Source of the DNA: Lacipirellula limnantheis | GTDB lineage: Bacteria > Planctomycetota > Planctomycetia > Pirellulales > Lacipirellulaceae | Direction of reading: 5' to 3' | DNA length: 64,000 nucleotides | Assembly (NCBI RefSeq): GCF_007746075.1 | Contig: NZ_CP036339.1 | Span: 496,001 to 560,000, forward strand | Shown: positions 17,734-25,987 of the stretch, one piece after another | Layout of the letters: each line of letters starts with the position of its first letter | Position numbering within the stretch: position 1 is the stretch's first letter | Notes under the pieces: generated by a model | What the model was told of the DNA's origin: nothing | Database searches by the model: none | The model's input: the letters and a program-made list of their open reading frames with translations, nothing else | Translations under genes and position numbers: made by a program

Positions 17734-18780
17734 ATGTCTCCTCGGTTGAAACTTCAATCCGCCGCCAAGCCGCTGCTCCTGGCCGGAGCGCTGTGGAGCG
17801 CTGGTTTTGTCGCACCGGCTGGCGCCGTCGGCAACGGCAGCGGGCGGCCGCAAACGCCGCCGCCGTGCGGACCGGACGGGGTATGCATTCCGAACATTCC
17901 CACCTACGGCTGGTATCAGACGCGGTGGCGGACCTTCCCGGGCGATCCTTCGGCTAAGGTTCCAACGGCAGCCGACCTGAAGGCTCAGGAAGACAAAGAC
18001 GTGCAAAAGGATCTCGGCGGTCCGCAAACTCCGCCAATGGAAATGGAAGGGGGTTTGAATCGCGAGCGGCCCAAGCGCGGCGCCAATGGCGCCGCGGAAG
18101 GGGGGCCCGTTCCCGATCCGAACGAAGACATCCGCAATCTCCCTGGCTTGCCGCCGCTGCCTGGGCCGGGCGACGCGGCTGGTCCGGCAGGAGCCGCTCC
18201 CGGCGGAGCTGCGCCGGGCGAAGCGCCTGCCGGCAATCTGCCGCTCGGCCCCGAGGGAGCACCGCCGCCTGCCGGCACGGCGCCCGAGGGCGCGGCCGAT
18301 CCGCTCGATCCATTCGGCGCCGCGCCGCCGGCGCCGCCGTGGCTGTCGAAATCCGCGATGACCAATCCAGCCGCCGACCTGGTGCAGCTGCCGTATGTCG
18401 AAGAGGGGCCGGCATCGAAAGTCGTGCAGCCGGTCGACAACATCGAACCGCTGCTCGACGGTCCGAACCTGCATGGCGAGGATGCGCCGCCGGCGTTGCC
18501 CACGGCGCTTCAGCGACTCTCGGGTTTGCGCTCGCCAGCGAGCGGCGGGGTGGCGTACGGCGCCCCCGTGCTGCCGCCAGCCATGGCGCCGACGCGGACC
18601 GCGATGGCGCAACCGGCAAGCGTGCAGACAAAGCTGCCGGCGACGGGCGCCATCCAGCAAGCGAGCGTGGTCGTTCCCGTGGGGGGGCAACTGGTGAATC
18701 CCGCCGGCTCGATGGAAGCGATCGCCGAAGACCAAGGGGCCCAGCAGGCGATTTACATCGAAGCGAGCGACAGCGAGTGA
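17734..18780 (+). CDS. Secreted Pro/Ala/Gly-rich planctomycete protein
   Basis: A 348-residue protein with a signal peptide (cleavage probably after APAGA, about residue 31). A planctomycete-type motif near residue 57 (YGWYQTRWRTFPG) is followed by long low-complexity Pro/Ala/Gly stretches. I do not know the function. It follows the Wza-like gene by about 150 bases on the same strand and may be a cell-surface or export-associated component. The last residues (EASDSE) and the stop codon are encoded by the first copy of the 31-bp tandem repeat that follows, so the repeat has contributed to the C-terminus. Confidence 0.75.
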   Translation: MSPRLKLQSAAKPLLLAGALWSAGFVAPAGAVGNGSGRPQTPPPCGPDGVCIPNIPTYGWYQTRWRTFPGDPSAKVPTAADLKAQEDKDVQKDLGGPQTPPMEMEGGLNRERPKRGANGAAEGGPVPDPNEDIRNLPGLPPLPGPGDAAGPAGAAPGGAAPGEAPAGNLPLGPEGAPPPAGTAPEGAADPLDPFGAAPPAPPWLSKSAMTNPAADLVQLPYVEEGPASKVVQPVDNIEPLLDGPNLHGEDAPPALPTALQRLSGLRSPASGGVAYGAPVLPPAMAPTRTAMAQPASVQTKLPATGAIQQASVVVPVGGQLVNPAGSMEAIAEDQGAQQAIYIEASDSE

Positions 18781-18925
18781 GCCAGGACACGAAGCGAGCG
18801 ACAGCGAGTGAGCCAGGACACGAAGCGAGCGACAGCGAGTGAGCCAGGACACGAAGCGAGCGACAGCGAGTGAGCCAGGACACGAAGCGAGCGACAGCGA
18901 GTGAGCCAGGACGCGAAGCGAGCGA
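18760..18925. repeat. 31-bp tandem repeat array
   Basis: Units of exactly 31 bp start at 18781, 18812, 18843 and 18874 with a partial, diverged unit from 18905. A further partial copy (gaagcgagcgacagcgagtg) lies at the end of the upstream gene. The unit begins gccaggacacgaagcgagcg. There are no spacers, so it is not a CRISPR array. The sequence resembles dispersed GAGCGA-type repeats of planctomycetes. Confidence 0.9.
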
Positions 18926-19151
18926 TCGCTACTTTATTGCTCGCTCGCGTGGTTTGCAGTCTCCTCGCGGCGCCGGACTGGTCGCTGAAGCGACCAGTCC
19001 AATGCGGCGCCCATGCCGAGCTCCGGAACCGCACCGTAAAAAACGCACGCTCCTGATAGCGTCTTTCGCCCTTCGTGCGTATTCTTGAGCTGCGGGGCGC
19101 CCGTTGGCGCCTACGACTATTCTGCGGGCGGCACCCTGGGGCAGCGGCGCG
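18926..19151. other. Spacer after the tandem repeat
   Basis: No gene is supported. It includes gctgaagcgaccag, a partly self-complementary stretch (ggtcgctgaagcgacc) near 18979, and the upstream region of the phosphoesterase gene. Confidence 0.4.
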
Positions 19152-19877
19152 ATGGGTTCTTCGACGGGGCGAGTGATTGCAATTGGCGACGTGCATGGCT
19201 GCATCCATGCGCTCGACGCGGTGCTGGAGGCAATGCGTCCGACCGCGAGCGACGAGCTCGTCTTCCTCGGCGACATGATCGACAACGGCCGCGAGTCGAA
19301 AGACGTCCTCGAGCGTATTCTGAAGCTGCGGCAGCAGTGTCGCGTCGTCCTCATCGAGGGCAACCACGAAGAGATGATGCTCCGGGCGCGCGAAAGCGAG
19401 GCCGATTTCAATTACTGGATGCACTGCGGCGGCGCCGCGATGCTCAGTTCGTACAACTTCCCCGGCAAGCTGAAAGACGTACCGGAATCGCACTGGGAAC
19501 TCATCGAGTCGTGCCTCCCCTATTACGAGACTGACGAGTACATCTTCACCCATGCGAACTACCTGCCCGAGCTGCCCATGAGCGAGCAGCCGCCCCATGA
19601 ATTGCGGTGGACGCTGTTCGACCCGCCGGAACAAGAACCGCATGCGAGCGGCAAGCCGATCACGGTGGGCCACACCGAACAGCGCGACGGGGAAGTCGTC
19701 GACTTAGGGTTTGCTACCTGCATCGACACCGCCTGCTGGCGCTACGGCTGGCTCACCGCGCTCGACCGCACGAGCGGCGAGATCTGGCAAGCGAGCAAAT
19801 GGGGCGTCCTCCGCGAGCCGGGCGAAGAGACGCACCGCGAGAAGCTTGGGGAACTCATCGGCACGCGTGCGGTGTAG
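19152..19877 (+). CDS. Calcineurin-like metallophosphoesterase
   Basis: A 241-residue cytoplasmic phosphatase of the PPP/ApaH type. The metal-binding motifs are in order: GDVHG near the N-terminus, GDMIDNG, GNHEEM, FTHANY and GHT. This set fits bacterial protein Ser/Thr phosphatases and Ap4A hydrolases; the substrate cannot be decided. ATG 19152 is preferred because it places GDVHG about 12 residues from the start; a TTG at 19104 would add 16 unlikely residues. Confidence 0.88.
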   Translation: MGSSTGRVIAIGDVHGCIHALDAVLEAMRPTASDELVFLGDMIDNGRESKDVLERILKLRQQCRVVLIEGNHEEMMLRARESEADFNYWMHCGGAAMLSSYNFPGKLKDVPESHWELIESCLPYYETDEYIFTHANYLPELPMSEQPPHELRWTLFDPPEQEPHASGKPITVGHTEQRDGEVVDLGFATCIDTACWRYGWLTALDRTSGEIWQASKWGVLREPGEETHREKLGELIGTRAV

Positions 19878-19998
19878 ACTGCGAGCCCCGCACCCGGAAG
19901 CGCGAGCCGCTGCCTTGCACGGGCAGCCCGAAGCCATCGTAGTTGTACTGCGTGACCGATGAGACGACGCACTGACGCATCCTCGAAGTCGTCGCTTG

Positions 19999-20448
19999 TC
20001 AGCAGTCGTAGACGAAAAAGTACATGCGGAGTTTCTCGGCGCGCCGTCTGCCCGGATCGTCGTATTCGCCAAGTTGATCCTCGAAGACTTCGACGACCCG
20101 CTGTTCTTTCTCGTAGGGAACGCGATCAATAGTGATGGAGAGCCCCATGGGTCCGCGCCGGATGCGATATGGAACGGCCGCATCGATAAGGGCGTCCGCT
20201 TCGCCGCCGCATTGGAAGTCGATCGAGATCGGCGTGACCTTCGAGAGCTTCTTGTAAACCACGTACTGGCTGGCGGCCATTTTGCCGTCGAACTCCGGAG
20301 GAACGTAGGAGTCGACGCTCATCGTCTTGCCGTTGAAGGGGTTTTTGATCAACTGCTTGATCGGCGTCTCCAACGGCGGGAGCCAGCCGCGGCAAGCGTC
20401 GTCGACCGACTGTGCGTCAGTGATCAGAAGCAGCGCGAAGCGGGACAT
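19999..20448 (-). CDS. Hypothetical protein
   Basis: A 149-residue soluble protein that I do not recognise. It begins MSRFALLLITDAQ and contains mixed alpha/beta sequence with no signal peptide or membrane segment. The frame is free of low-complexity sequence and has a normal composition, and the opposite strand offers no better candidate, which supports it as a gene. It is flanked by the phosphoesterase gene (convergent) and the ankyrin gene (same strand, 92 bases upstream). Confidence 0.6.
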   Translation of the reverse strand: MSRFALLLITDAQSVDDACRGWLPPLETPIKQLIKNPFNGKTMSVDSYVPPEFDGKMAASQYVVYKKLSKVTPISIDFQCGGEADALIDAAVPYRIRRGPMGLSITIDRVPYEKEQRVVEVFEDQLGEYDDPGRRRAEKLRMYFFVYDC

Positions 20449-20540
20449 CGCACGCCCACACGAGTTTAAAGGGTCGGGTAGGAAACGCTTGAGGATTCCG
20501 AAGCAGCATGAGGACGCTTGGCTGCCAACGGAAACATTGA

Positions 20541-21566
20541 TTAACCGTTGGTCGCGGGTTGGTCGGGCGGCTGACGGCGCTTCATTTCGCTCTTCAGATA
20601 CTTAGCCAACTCTTTATGGCCGCCGTATCGGGCGTCATCAACTGCGGTGTAGAGGCGATTGTCGGCCCCTAAGTATGTGGCGTAGATGTCGGCCCCCGCG
20701 GCCAGCAGCAGGTCGACCACCTCGCGGCTGCCATCGGATGCCGCCTTCATGAGGGGCGTTTCTTCAACCTCCCAAAAAAAGTTAGGATCAGCCCCGTGAT
20801 CGAGCAGCACTTTCACGACGGCCTCGCGGCCGCGTCCCGCAGCAATAGACAGTGGCGTGCTGTGATTCCTATCTGCCCGCAACGGGCTCGCTCCTTGCGC
20901 CAGCAGAGCCTCGACCTTCTGGAGATCCCTATCGAAGCACGCTGAGGTCAACTGAGCGGTGAGCCTCGCTTCCGCGATTCGTCCCTTCGCGGCGGGTCCG
21001 CCGTATCGAATCAAGTAGTCGAATATTTCCGGCGATTCAAACCCCGCGGCGAAATCGAACGCATCGGTGTTGCACGCCCCCTTCAACCACGGGTCCGCCC
21101 CACGTTCCAGCAGACGGCAGGCGGCGCCGACTTTGTAGTAGAACAACGCTTGCTCCAGAGGCGTGTTGCGATTCCCTTCTCGATCCTGGCGGCGATTGAC
21201 GTCTGCGCCGAGGTCAAGCAACGCGTCGATCAAGGGGACGCTAAGTTGGCGGTCGTCAACCTGTGGACGATACCAAACGCCCTGAGAGGCGGCCGAACAG
21301 AGAGGACTGCGCGCCGTGGGGACGCCGTTGGGATCCGCGCCAAGTTCGCCCAGTAGCCGGAGCAACCCACAGTTGCCAAGATCCACCGCACGCAGAATCG
21401 GACAACCCCAAAGATAGCGCCCATTCAGCGGCGCCCCTTGGGCTACCAGAGCGCGGACCTGCGCCTCATCATTGGCCTCGATGGCGTCAAACATCGACGT
21501 GTCGAATGGCCCCGCGGGTTCCAGCTGGGATTCGTCGAATTCCTCATCCTCGTCAATGTCATCCAT
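20541..21566 (-). CDS. Ankyrin repeat protein
   Basis: A 341-residue protein built mostly of ankyrin repeats. Recognisable units include STPLSIAAGRGREAVVKVLL, EETPLMKAASDGSREVVDLL and NTPLEQALFYYKVGAACRLL with DHGADPN/ERGADPW/AAGADIY turns. The N-terminus is acidic (DDIDEDEEFDESQ). No signal peptide is seen at the preferred ATG 21566; a TTG 45 bases upstream gives an alternative start. Ankyrin proteins mediate protein contacts; the partner is unknown. The upstream DNA has a visibly lower GC content than the surroundings. Confidence 0.85.
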   Translation of the reverse strand: MDDIDEDEEFDESQLEPAGPFDTSMFDAIEANDEAQVRALVAQGAPLNGRYLWGCPILRAVDLGNCGLLRLLGELGADPNGVPTARSPLCSAASQGVWYRPQVDDRQLSVPLIDALLDLGADVNRRQDREGNRNTPLEQALFYYKVGAACRLLERGADPWLKGACNTDAFDFAAGFESPEIFDYLIRYGGPAAKGRIAEARLTAQLTSACFDRDLQKVEALLAQGASPLRADRNHSTPLSIAAGRGREAVVKVLLDHGADPNFFWEVEETPLMKAASDGSREVVDLLLAAGADIYATYLGADNRLYTAVDDARYGGHKELAKYLKSEMKRRQPPDQPATNG

Positions 21567-22276
21567 AAAATATGGGCTCGGTTCATAGATCGGAAAGAAC
21601 AAGAATGACAAGAGACAATTCTACGAACTCCGCATTGCTGGCTAAGTGGACTAATCGTGCCCTCACTGAATATGGGCTTTGGTGAAGGCGCTCTTGTTGT
21701 CGCTGTGTTTGGAGCGGAAATGATTAGCAAAGGTCGCTTACTTAGACTGCCATGTGTAGCGTCCTTGTGAGTCTCGATAGATACTATCGAAATTACTTGA
21801 GTAGATTGCAAATAGCCAATGCGCAAGGGTAGTCGTTAGTCATTGTATGAATGGGGAAGCTCAACAGAAATCAGTGGATCGGATTAAGAATGAGTTTGTC
21901 GCGGATTGGAGTATAGACGGATGTTGTGGGCGATCGGGCCCGGAGGAGGCCAAACGCTGAAAGCGTTCCATCCTCCAGCCTAGGGTTGATTGCGCAGCAA
22001 TCTACCCTAGGAAACGTTTCTCAAGCAGTACACAGAACCCGGGGTAAATCGCGATGGCGATCAACTCCGGGCTGGAAGATTGAATCCCGTTGGGATTCCC
22101 GGTGCGACGCATTCCTTCGAGTCCGCGGCGAATGGATTGCTGCTCGAGTCGATGCAGCTCCGGGCTCCACCCGGGGGTCGGTTTCCATTCCGGTCGGCGC
22201 TGTCGGGCGTTGTGCTACCCCGGCGGAGCCGGGGGCTGAAAATGCGATGGTGCGCGGTGTCACGCACTGGCCTCCA
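21567..22276. other. Low-GC spacer with palindromic remnants
   Basis: About 700 bases without a supported gene. The first 350 bases are relatively AT-rich. A palindrome (21980-22012) and further CCGGGG-type half sites around 22160-22240 follow. The open frames on either strand in 21926-22260 have no recognisable protein features. Confidence 0.5.
21980..22012. repeat. 33-bp near-perfect palindrome
   Basis: CCTAGGGT (21980-21987) and ACCCTAGG (22005-22012) flank an inner palindrome GATTGC-gca-GCAATC-like core. Nearly the whole 33 bases are self-complementary. There is no adjacent T-run. Confidence 0.7.
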
Positions 22277-23206
22277 CTAATCCGCAAACACCCCGTCCGG
22301 CACATCGCCGCCATCCCCAATCGCCGAGAGCATCACCAGCGTGGCCACGTCCAGCGAGTGCTCGATCGTGTGGACGCTCCCGTCGAGAAACGCGAAGTGG
22401 CTCAGGTTCGCGTGGAGGCTGCCGAATTTGCCGGGGTAGTCGTCGGTCTCGTTCTCCGGGAAGCCGGCGGAGCTGCGGCGGACGATCGTGTGGCGGGCGT
22501 CGCCGCTGAAGATGGCGGCGTCGCCTTGGCGGACGTGTTGCAGCGCGGGGTCGGCTGATTCGTCGATCGGCGGCACATACTTCTCGCCCACCGCGTAGGT
22601 CATCGACAGGCCGTCGGTCACCTGGCGGGCCGAGATTTTTGACAGCACGTAGATCGGGCCGAGCTCGGTGGTATCAAACTCGTCGCGGCCTGGCATGCCG
22701 TGCTGCGTGCTAGTGCCAGAGTTGGCCGCGTAGTCGCCGGCCGCGCCGACGCCGCGCACTTGCGACGGACCGTCGTCGTCGTCGAAATCACGATCGGCCA
22801 CAGGGCTCCGCCGCGTCGGGCAGAAGAAGGCATTCACCGGCGTGCGCATCGCCGTGCTGTTGACAGGAGCGTCGGCGCGGGCGGCGGGATCGTGCGCCGC
22901 GTAAAGTGCCTGCTGCTCCATGTAGGGGAGCAACTCGAACGCCCACGACACGGCGTACTGATCCGTGCCCGAGGGATGCGCGAGCGACCCGCTGCTGGCG
23001 GCGGGGAAACGGCCCTTGGCGTCGTGATGGAGCTGCACCGCCAGACCGATTTGCCGCAGGTTGTTCTGGCACTGTGTGCGGCGGCCTGCTTCGCGCGCGG
23101 CCTGCACTGCGGGGAGGAGCAGCGCTACGAGCACGCCGATGATGGCGATGACGACCAGGAGTTCGACCAAGGTGAAACCGCGGCGGCGGCGAGCGAAAGG
23201 CGTCAT
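22277..23206 (-). CDS. DUF1559 domain-containing prepilin-like protein
   Basis: A 309-residue member of the planctomycete DUF1559 family. It has a basic leader with a canonical type III signal [20 protein letters not shown] (Gly before Phe), then [15 protein letters not shown]. The C-terminal signature is present as [19 protein letters not shown]. It is shorter than the other copy at 6104-7189. The role is unknown; a surface or pseudopilin-like location is likely. It lies 200 bases downstream of a PEP-CTERM gene on the same strand. Confidence 0.9.
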   Translation of the reverse strand: MTPFARRRRGFTLVELLVVIAIIGVLVALLLPAVQAAREAGRRTQCQNNLRQIGLAVQLHHDAKGRFPAASSGSLAHPSGTDQYAVSWAFELLPYMEQQALYAAHDPAARADAPVNSTAMRTPVNAFFCPTRRSPVADRDFDDDDGPSQVRGVGAAGDYAANSGTSTQHGMPGRDEFDTTELGPIYVLSKISARQVTDGLSMTYAVGEKYVPPIDESADPALQHVRQGDAAIFSGDARHTIVRRSSAGFPENETDDYPGKFGSLHANLSHFAFLDGSVHTIEHSLDVATLVMLSAIGDGGDVPDGVFAD

Positions 23207-23412
23207 CGGGGGAGTCTCGCAGGCGGGAGGCGGCGGGGAGGGATCAAGCGAACCGAGGACTGTTGATCCAATGTTCGCCAGAGAGTCGCGATTGTATTCA
23301 GCCGCGACTCAAGCCTTAAACCCCGCCGAACCTGCCGCGGACCGGGCGCATTGCTCGGAATGCTTGCTAGCGAGTCGATGATGCGCCGCCCCGGCCGATT
23401 GTTAGCCGGCGG

Positions 23413-25668
23413 CTACGCCCGGCGACGGGCGGCCAGGCATCCTGCGGCCGCAAATGCGGCAAGGGCGACGCTGGCCGGTTCCGGAACCGCCGCGGTTGCA
23501 GAGATGGCCGGAGTCGATCCAAACTGCTGCTGCCACGCGAGGAAATCGCTCCCGTCGACGGCGCCGTTGCCGTCGGCGTCGCCCTGCATGTGGGTGGCGC
23601 CGCTGGCAGTCCCGAAGCCGGCCTTCCACTTGGCCAAGTCGGCCGCGTCGACGTCGCCATCCTCGTCGAAGTCAGCCGTGAGCCCCGGCGCCGCGACCAC
23701 CGCCAGGAGCACCGAGGTGGGCGTGTACTGCACGTCGAGCGCCTTGCCGGGGCCAATTGACGGCAGCGACTCGCTGGCAAACGTCCCCGCGAGACCGCCG
23801 CTGGCGCGGAGGATCTCGAACGTGTCGCCAACCGCCGCCGCGAAGCCCGCCGCGAGGCTGACCGTCAAATTGCCGCCGAGCGTCGTCGCGCCGCTCACGT
23901 CCACCAATCCGAGGGCGTCGGTCGGTTCGGCCTCCTCGACGAGCGACGCCAGCTGGATGCCAAGCGTGGAACTTGGGACGAACGCCAGATTGTCGAGCAG
24001 CGCGATCTCGCTGCTTGCTGAAACGAAGATCGTGCCGTTGTTCGTGACGGCATTGTGGAAGACGGCAGACGCCCCGCCAACGACGGCGATCTCGGCGCCT
24101 AAGTTGTTGTCGACGTTGCCGAAGACGTCGATGGCCCCGCCCGTGAGGGCGAGTTGCGCTCCGGAGTTGTTGTCGAGCCCCGCGCCGCCGAAGCGGAGCG
24201 TGGCTCCAAAGCGGGCGTCGATGTCGGCATTATTGGAAACCGCGGCCAGGGTTTCCAATTCGCCGCCAGCCACGTCGACCGCTCCGGCATTGGCGAGCGA
24301 GCTGGCAAGCACCAGCGCATCGCCCACCGCGACGCGGATCGAACCGGTGGCCGTGTTGCTCACGTTGCCCGTGACGCGTCCCCCGCCGGCAACCAGGCCA
24401 TTGTTCGTCAGTCCCGTGAGCCCCGCTTCCAGGCGCCCCTCGTCGAGCCGCACCACTCCTGCCGCCGCGATGCGCACAACGTCGCTGGCGACGACTCGAC
24501 CGCCGCCGGTGATGGCGAGCTCCGCCTCGCCCGGTTGCGAGACGTCGAGCGTGCCGGTGATCTTCCAAAGCGAGTTGGCGCCGTCAACAACCACCGCGCC
24601 GCGCGAGCCAATGTTATCGCCGAGAACGGCAATGGTCGACGTGACGCGGCCGCCGCCGCTCACGGTCAGCGTCGAAAAACCGGTCTCGCCAATCGTGAGA
24701 GTAGTCCCCACGGCCAGCAGCGAGTTGGCTCCGCTCACCACGGCGTGCGACTCGGCCGTCGCACCGGTCGCCATCCGCATCGCGCCGGTCATCGTTACGA
24801 GCCCCCCCGCGCTCACTTCCAGCGTCGCGAGGCCGGCGACGCCGTGGTTGAGGAATCCGGTGATGCGCCACTGAGAGTCGCTCCCGCTGACGGTGGCGAC
24901 GCCAACGCCAGTGGCGGCGTTGCCCGTCAGCGCATTGGTGGTGGTAACGAGGCCCTGGTCGAGGACATTCAGCTCGCCGCGCCCCGCGTCGCCGAGGGTG
25001 ATGGAGCTGGTCTGGATCAGTCTTGAACCAGTGCCGGTGACGGTCACTCGTCCACGTCCGCCAGCCGCTTGGCCGAAGATCGTGTCATCGGCATCGATGC
25101 GGCCGCCATGGACGACGTCGATGTGACCCACGCCGGCGCTACCGACGACGACCGTATCGCCGACGTCGGTGAAGGAGCCAAGCCCCTGGACCAGCAACTC
25201 GCCCAACGCGGTCGTCTCAATCCCCAGAAACAAATCGTCGGTAAGCGTGATCTTGGAGAAGTTCAGCACCTTCACGCTGGAGAGGCCGGCGTTGCCGATC
25301 GTCAGGTCATTGGCCGTGGAAAAGTTGCTGTTAAAGCCATCGAGTTCGACCAGGCCCATGCCGGTGGCCGTGTCGCCGAAGATGGCGCTCCCCCCGGTGA
25401 CGGCCAGCGGCGTACCGGCGTTGATGGCCAGCGATCCCACGGCAGTGTTGCCAACCCGAAAGGTCGCCGCGACGTTGCCGCCGCCGGCCGGCGGCGCCGG
25501 CGAAACGTCGCCGCTCGCGGTGACCGCGGCGTCGGCGTGACGATGCAGACCGCCGAGACAGGCGCCGAGCAAGGCGGTCGCTAGCATTGCTCGTGGGCGT
25601 AGCGCGGCTAGCGGGCGGATCGCAACAGCGCGATGAAGATGAACAATTCGCATGGGGCGGCAAATCAT
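23413..25668 (-). CDS. PEP-CTERM protein with beta-helix repeats and dockerin-like module
   Basis: A 751-residue secreted protein. After a signal peptide (RAMLATALLGACLGGLHRHADAA) come many Gly/Val/Thr-rich repeats of the autotransporter-associated type (for example LTIGETGFSTLTVSGGGRVT), expected to form a beta-helix. The C-terminus has two EF-hand-like loops (DFDEDGDVDAADL and DADGNGAVDGSDF, ending WQQQFGS), then VPEPAS, a hydrophobic helix and a RRR end: a complete PEP-CTERM sorting signal. It is a likely substrate of the exosortase at 14806. GGAG nine bases upstream supports ATG 25668; ATG 25653 is an alternative. Confidence 0.88.
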   Translation of the reverse strand: MICRPMRIVHLHRAVAIRPLAALRPRAMLATALLGACLGGLHRHADAAVTASGDVSPAPPAGGGNVAATFRVGNTAVGSLAINAGTPLAVTGGSAIFGDTATGMGLVELDGFNSNFSTANDLTIGNAGLSSVKVLNFSKITLTDDLFLGIETTALGELLVQGLGSFTDVGDTVVVGSAGVGHIDVVHGGRIDADDTIFGQAAGGRGRVTVTGTGSRLIQTSSITLGDAGRGELNVLDQGLVTTTNALTGNAATGVGVATVSGSDSQWRITGFLNHGVAGLATLEVSAGGLVTMTGAMRMATGATAESHAVVSGANSLLAVGTTLTIGETGFSTLTVSGGGRVTSTIAVLGDNIGSRGAVVVDGANSLWKITGTLDVSQPGEAELAITGGGRVVASDVVRIAAAGVVRLDEGRLEAGLTGLTNNGLVAGGGRVTGNVSNTATGSIRVAVGDALVLASSLANAGAVDVAGGELETLAAVSNNADIDARFGATLRFGGAGLDNNSGAQLALTGGAIDVFGNVDNNLGAEIAVVGGASAVFHNAVTNNGTIFVSASSEIALLDNLAFVPSSTLGIQLASLVEEAEPTDALGLVDVSGATTLGGNLTVSLAAGFAAAVGDTFEILRASGGLAGTFASESLPSIGPGKALDVQYTPTSVLLAVVAAPGLTADFDEDGDVDAADLAKWKAGFGTASGATHMQGDADGNGAVDGSDFLAWQQQFGSTPAISATAAVPEPASVALAAFAAAGCLAARRRA

Positions 25669-25987
25669 GGGGTGAAGCTCCGACGAGGACGAAACCGCAG
25701 GGACGGCGGTCTGCGCTGGCCGCATCCATCTTACTTAGCCGTGCGAGCGCCGACCTCTTTTCGGCGGGAAAAACCAAAACGCCGGACCGCCGCTGGCAGG
25801 GCTCCGCTCGATGCCAGGAGCCGCCGGCGGAGCTTTCCCGCCGGCTAGCGGGGGAGATGCCGGCGCCGCCGGAGTTCTCTTGACCGGCAGTCGTACCGGG
25901 CCGTATGGTCCCCGCCCCTCTCTTTCGAGCCGGCCGCCCCCATCACGGGCGGCCTCATCTTCTACTTTACGCACTGGAGGCGTTGCG
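25669..25987. other. Divergent spacer with GC palindromes
   Basis: This separates the divergent PEP-CTERM and Cys-rich genes. It contains overlapping palindromic sequence at about 25820-25850 (gccgccggcggagc and cccgccggctagcggg). The frame of the downstream gene is open through it, but the codons there do not resemble a signal peptide, so the gene start is placed at 25988. Confidence 0.5.

Noticed and set aside
18760..18925. CRISPR array
   Set aside because: Units of 31 bp are directly adjacent with no spacers, and no cas gene is present.
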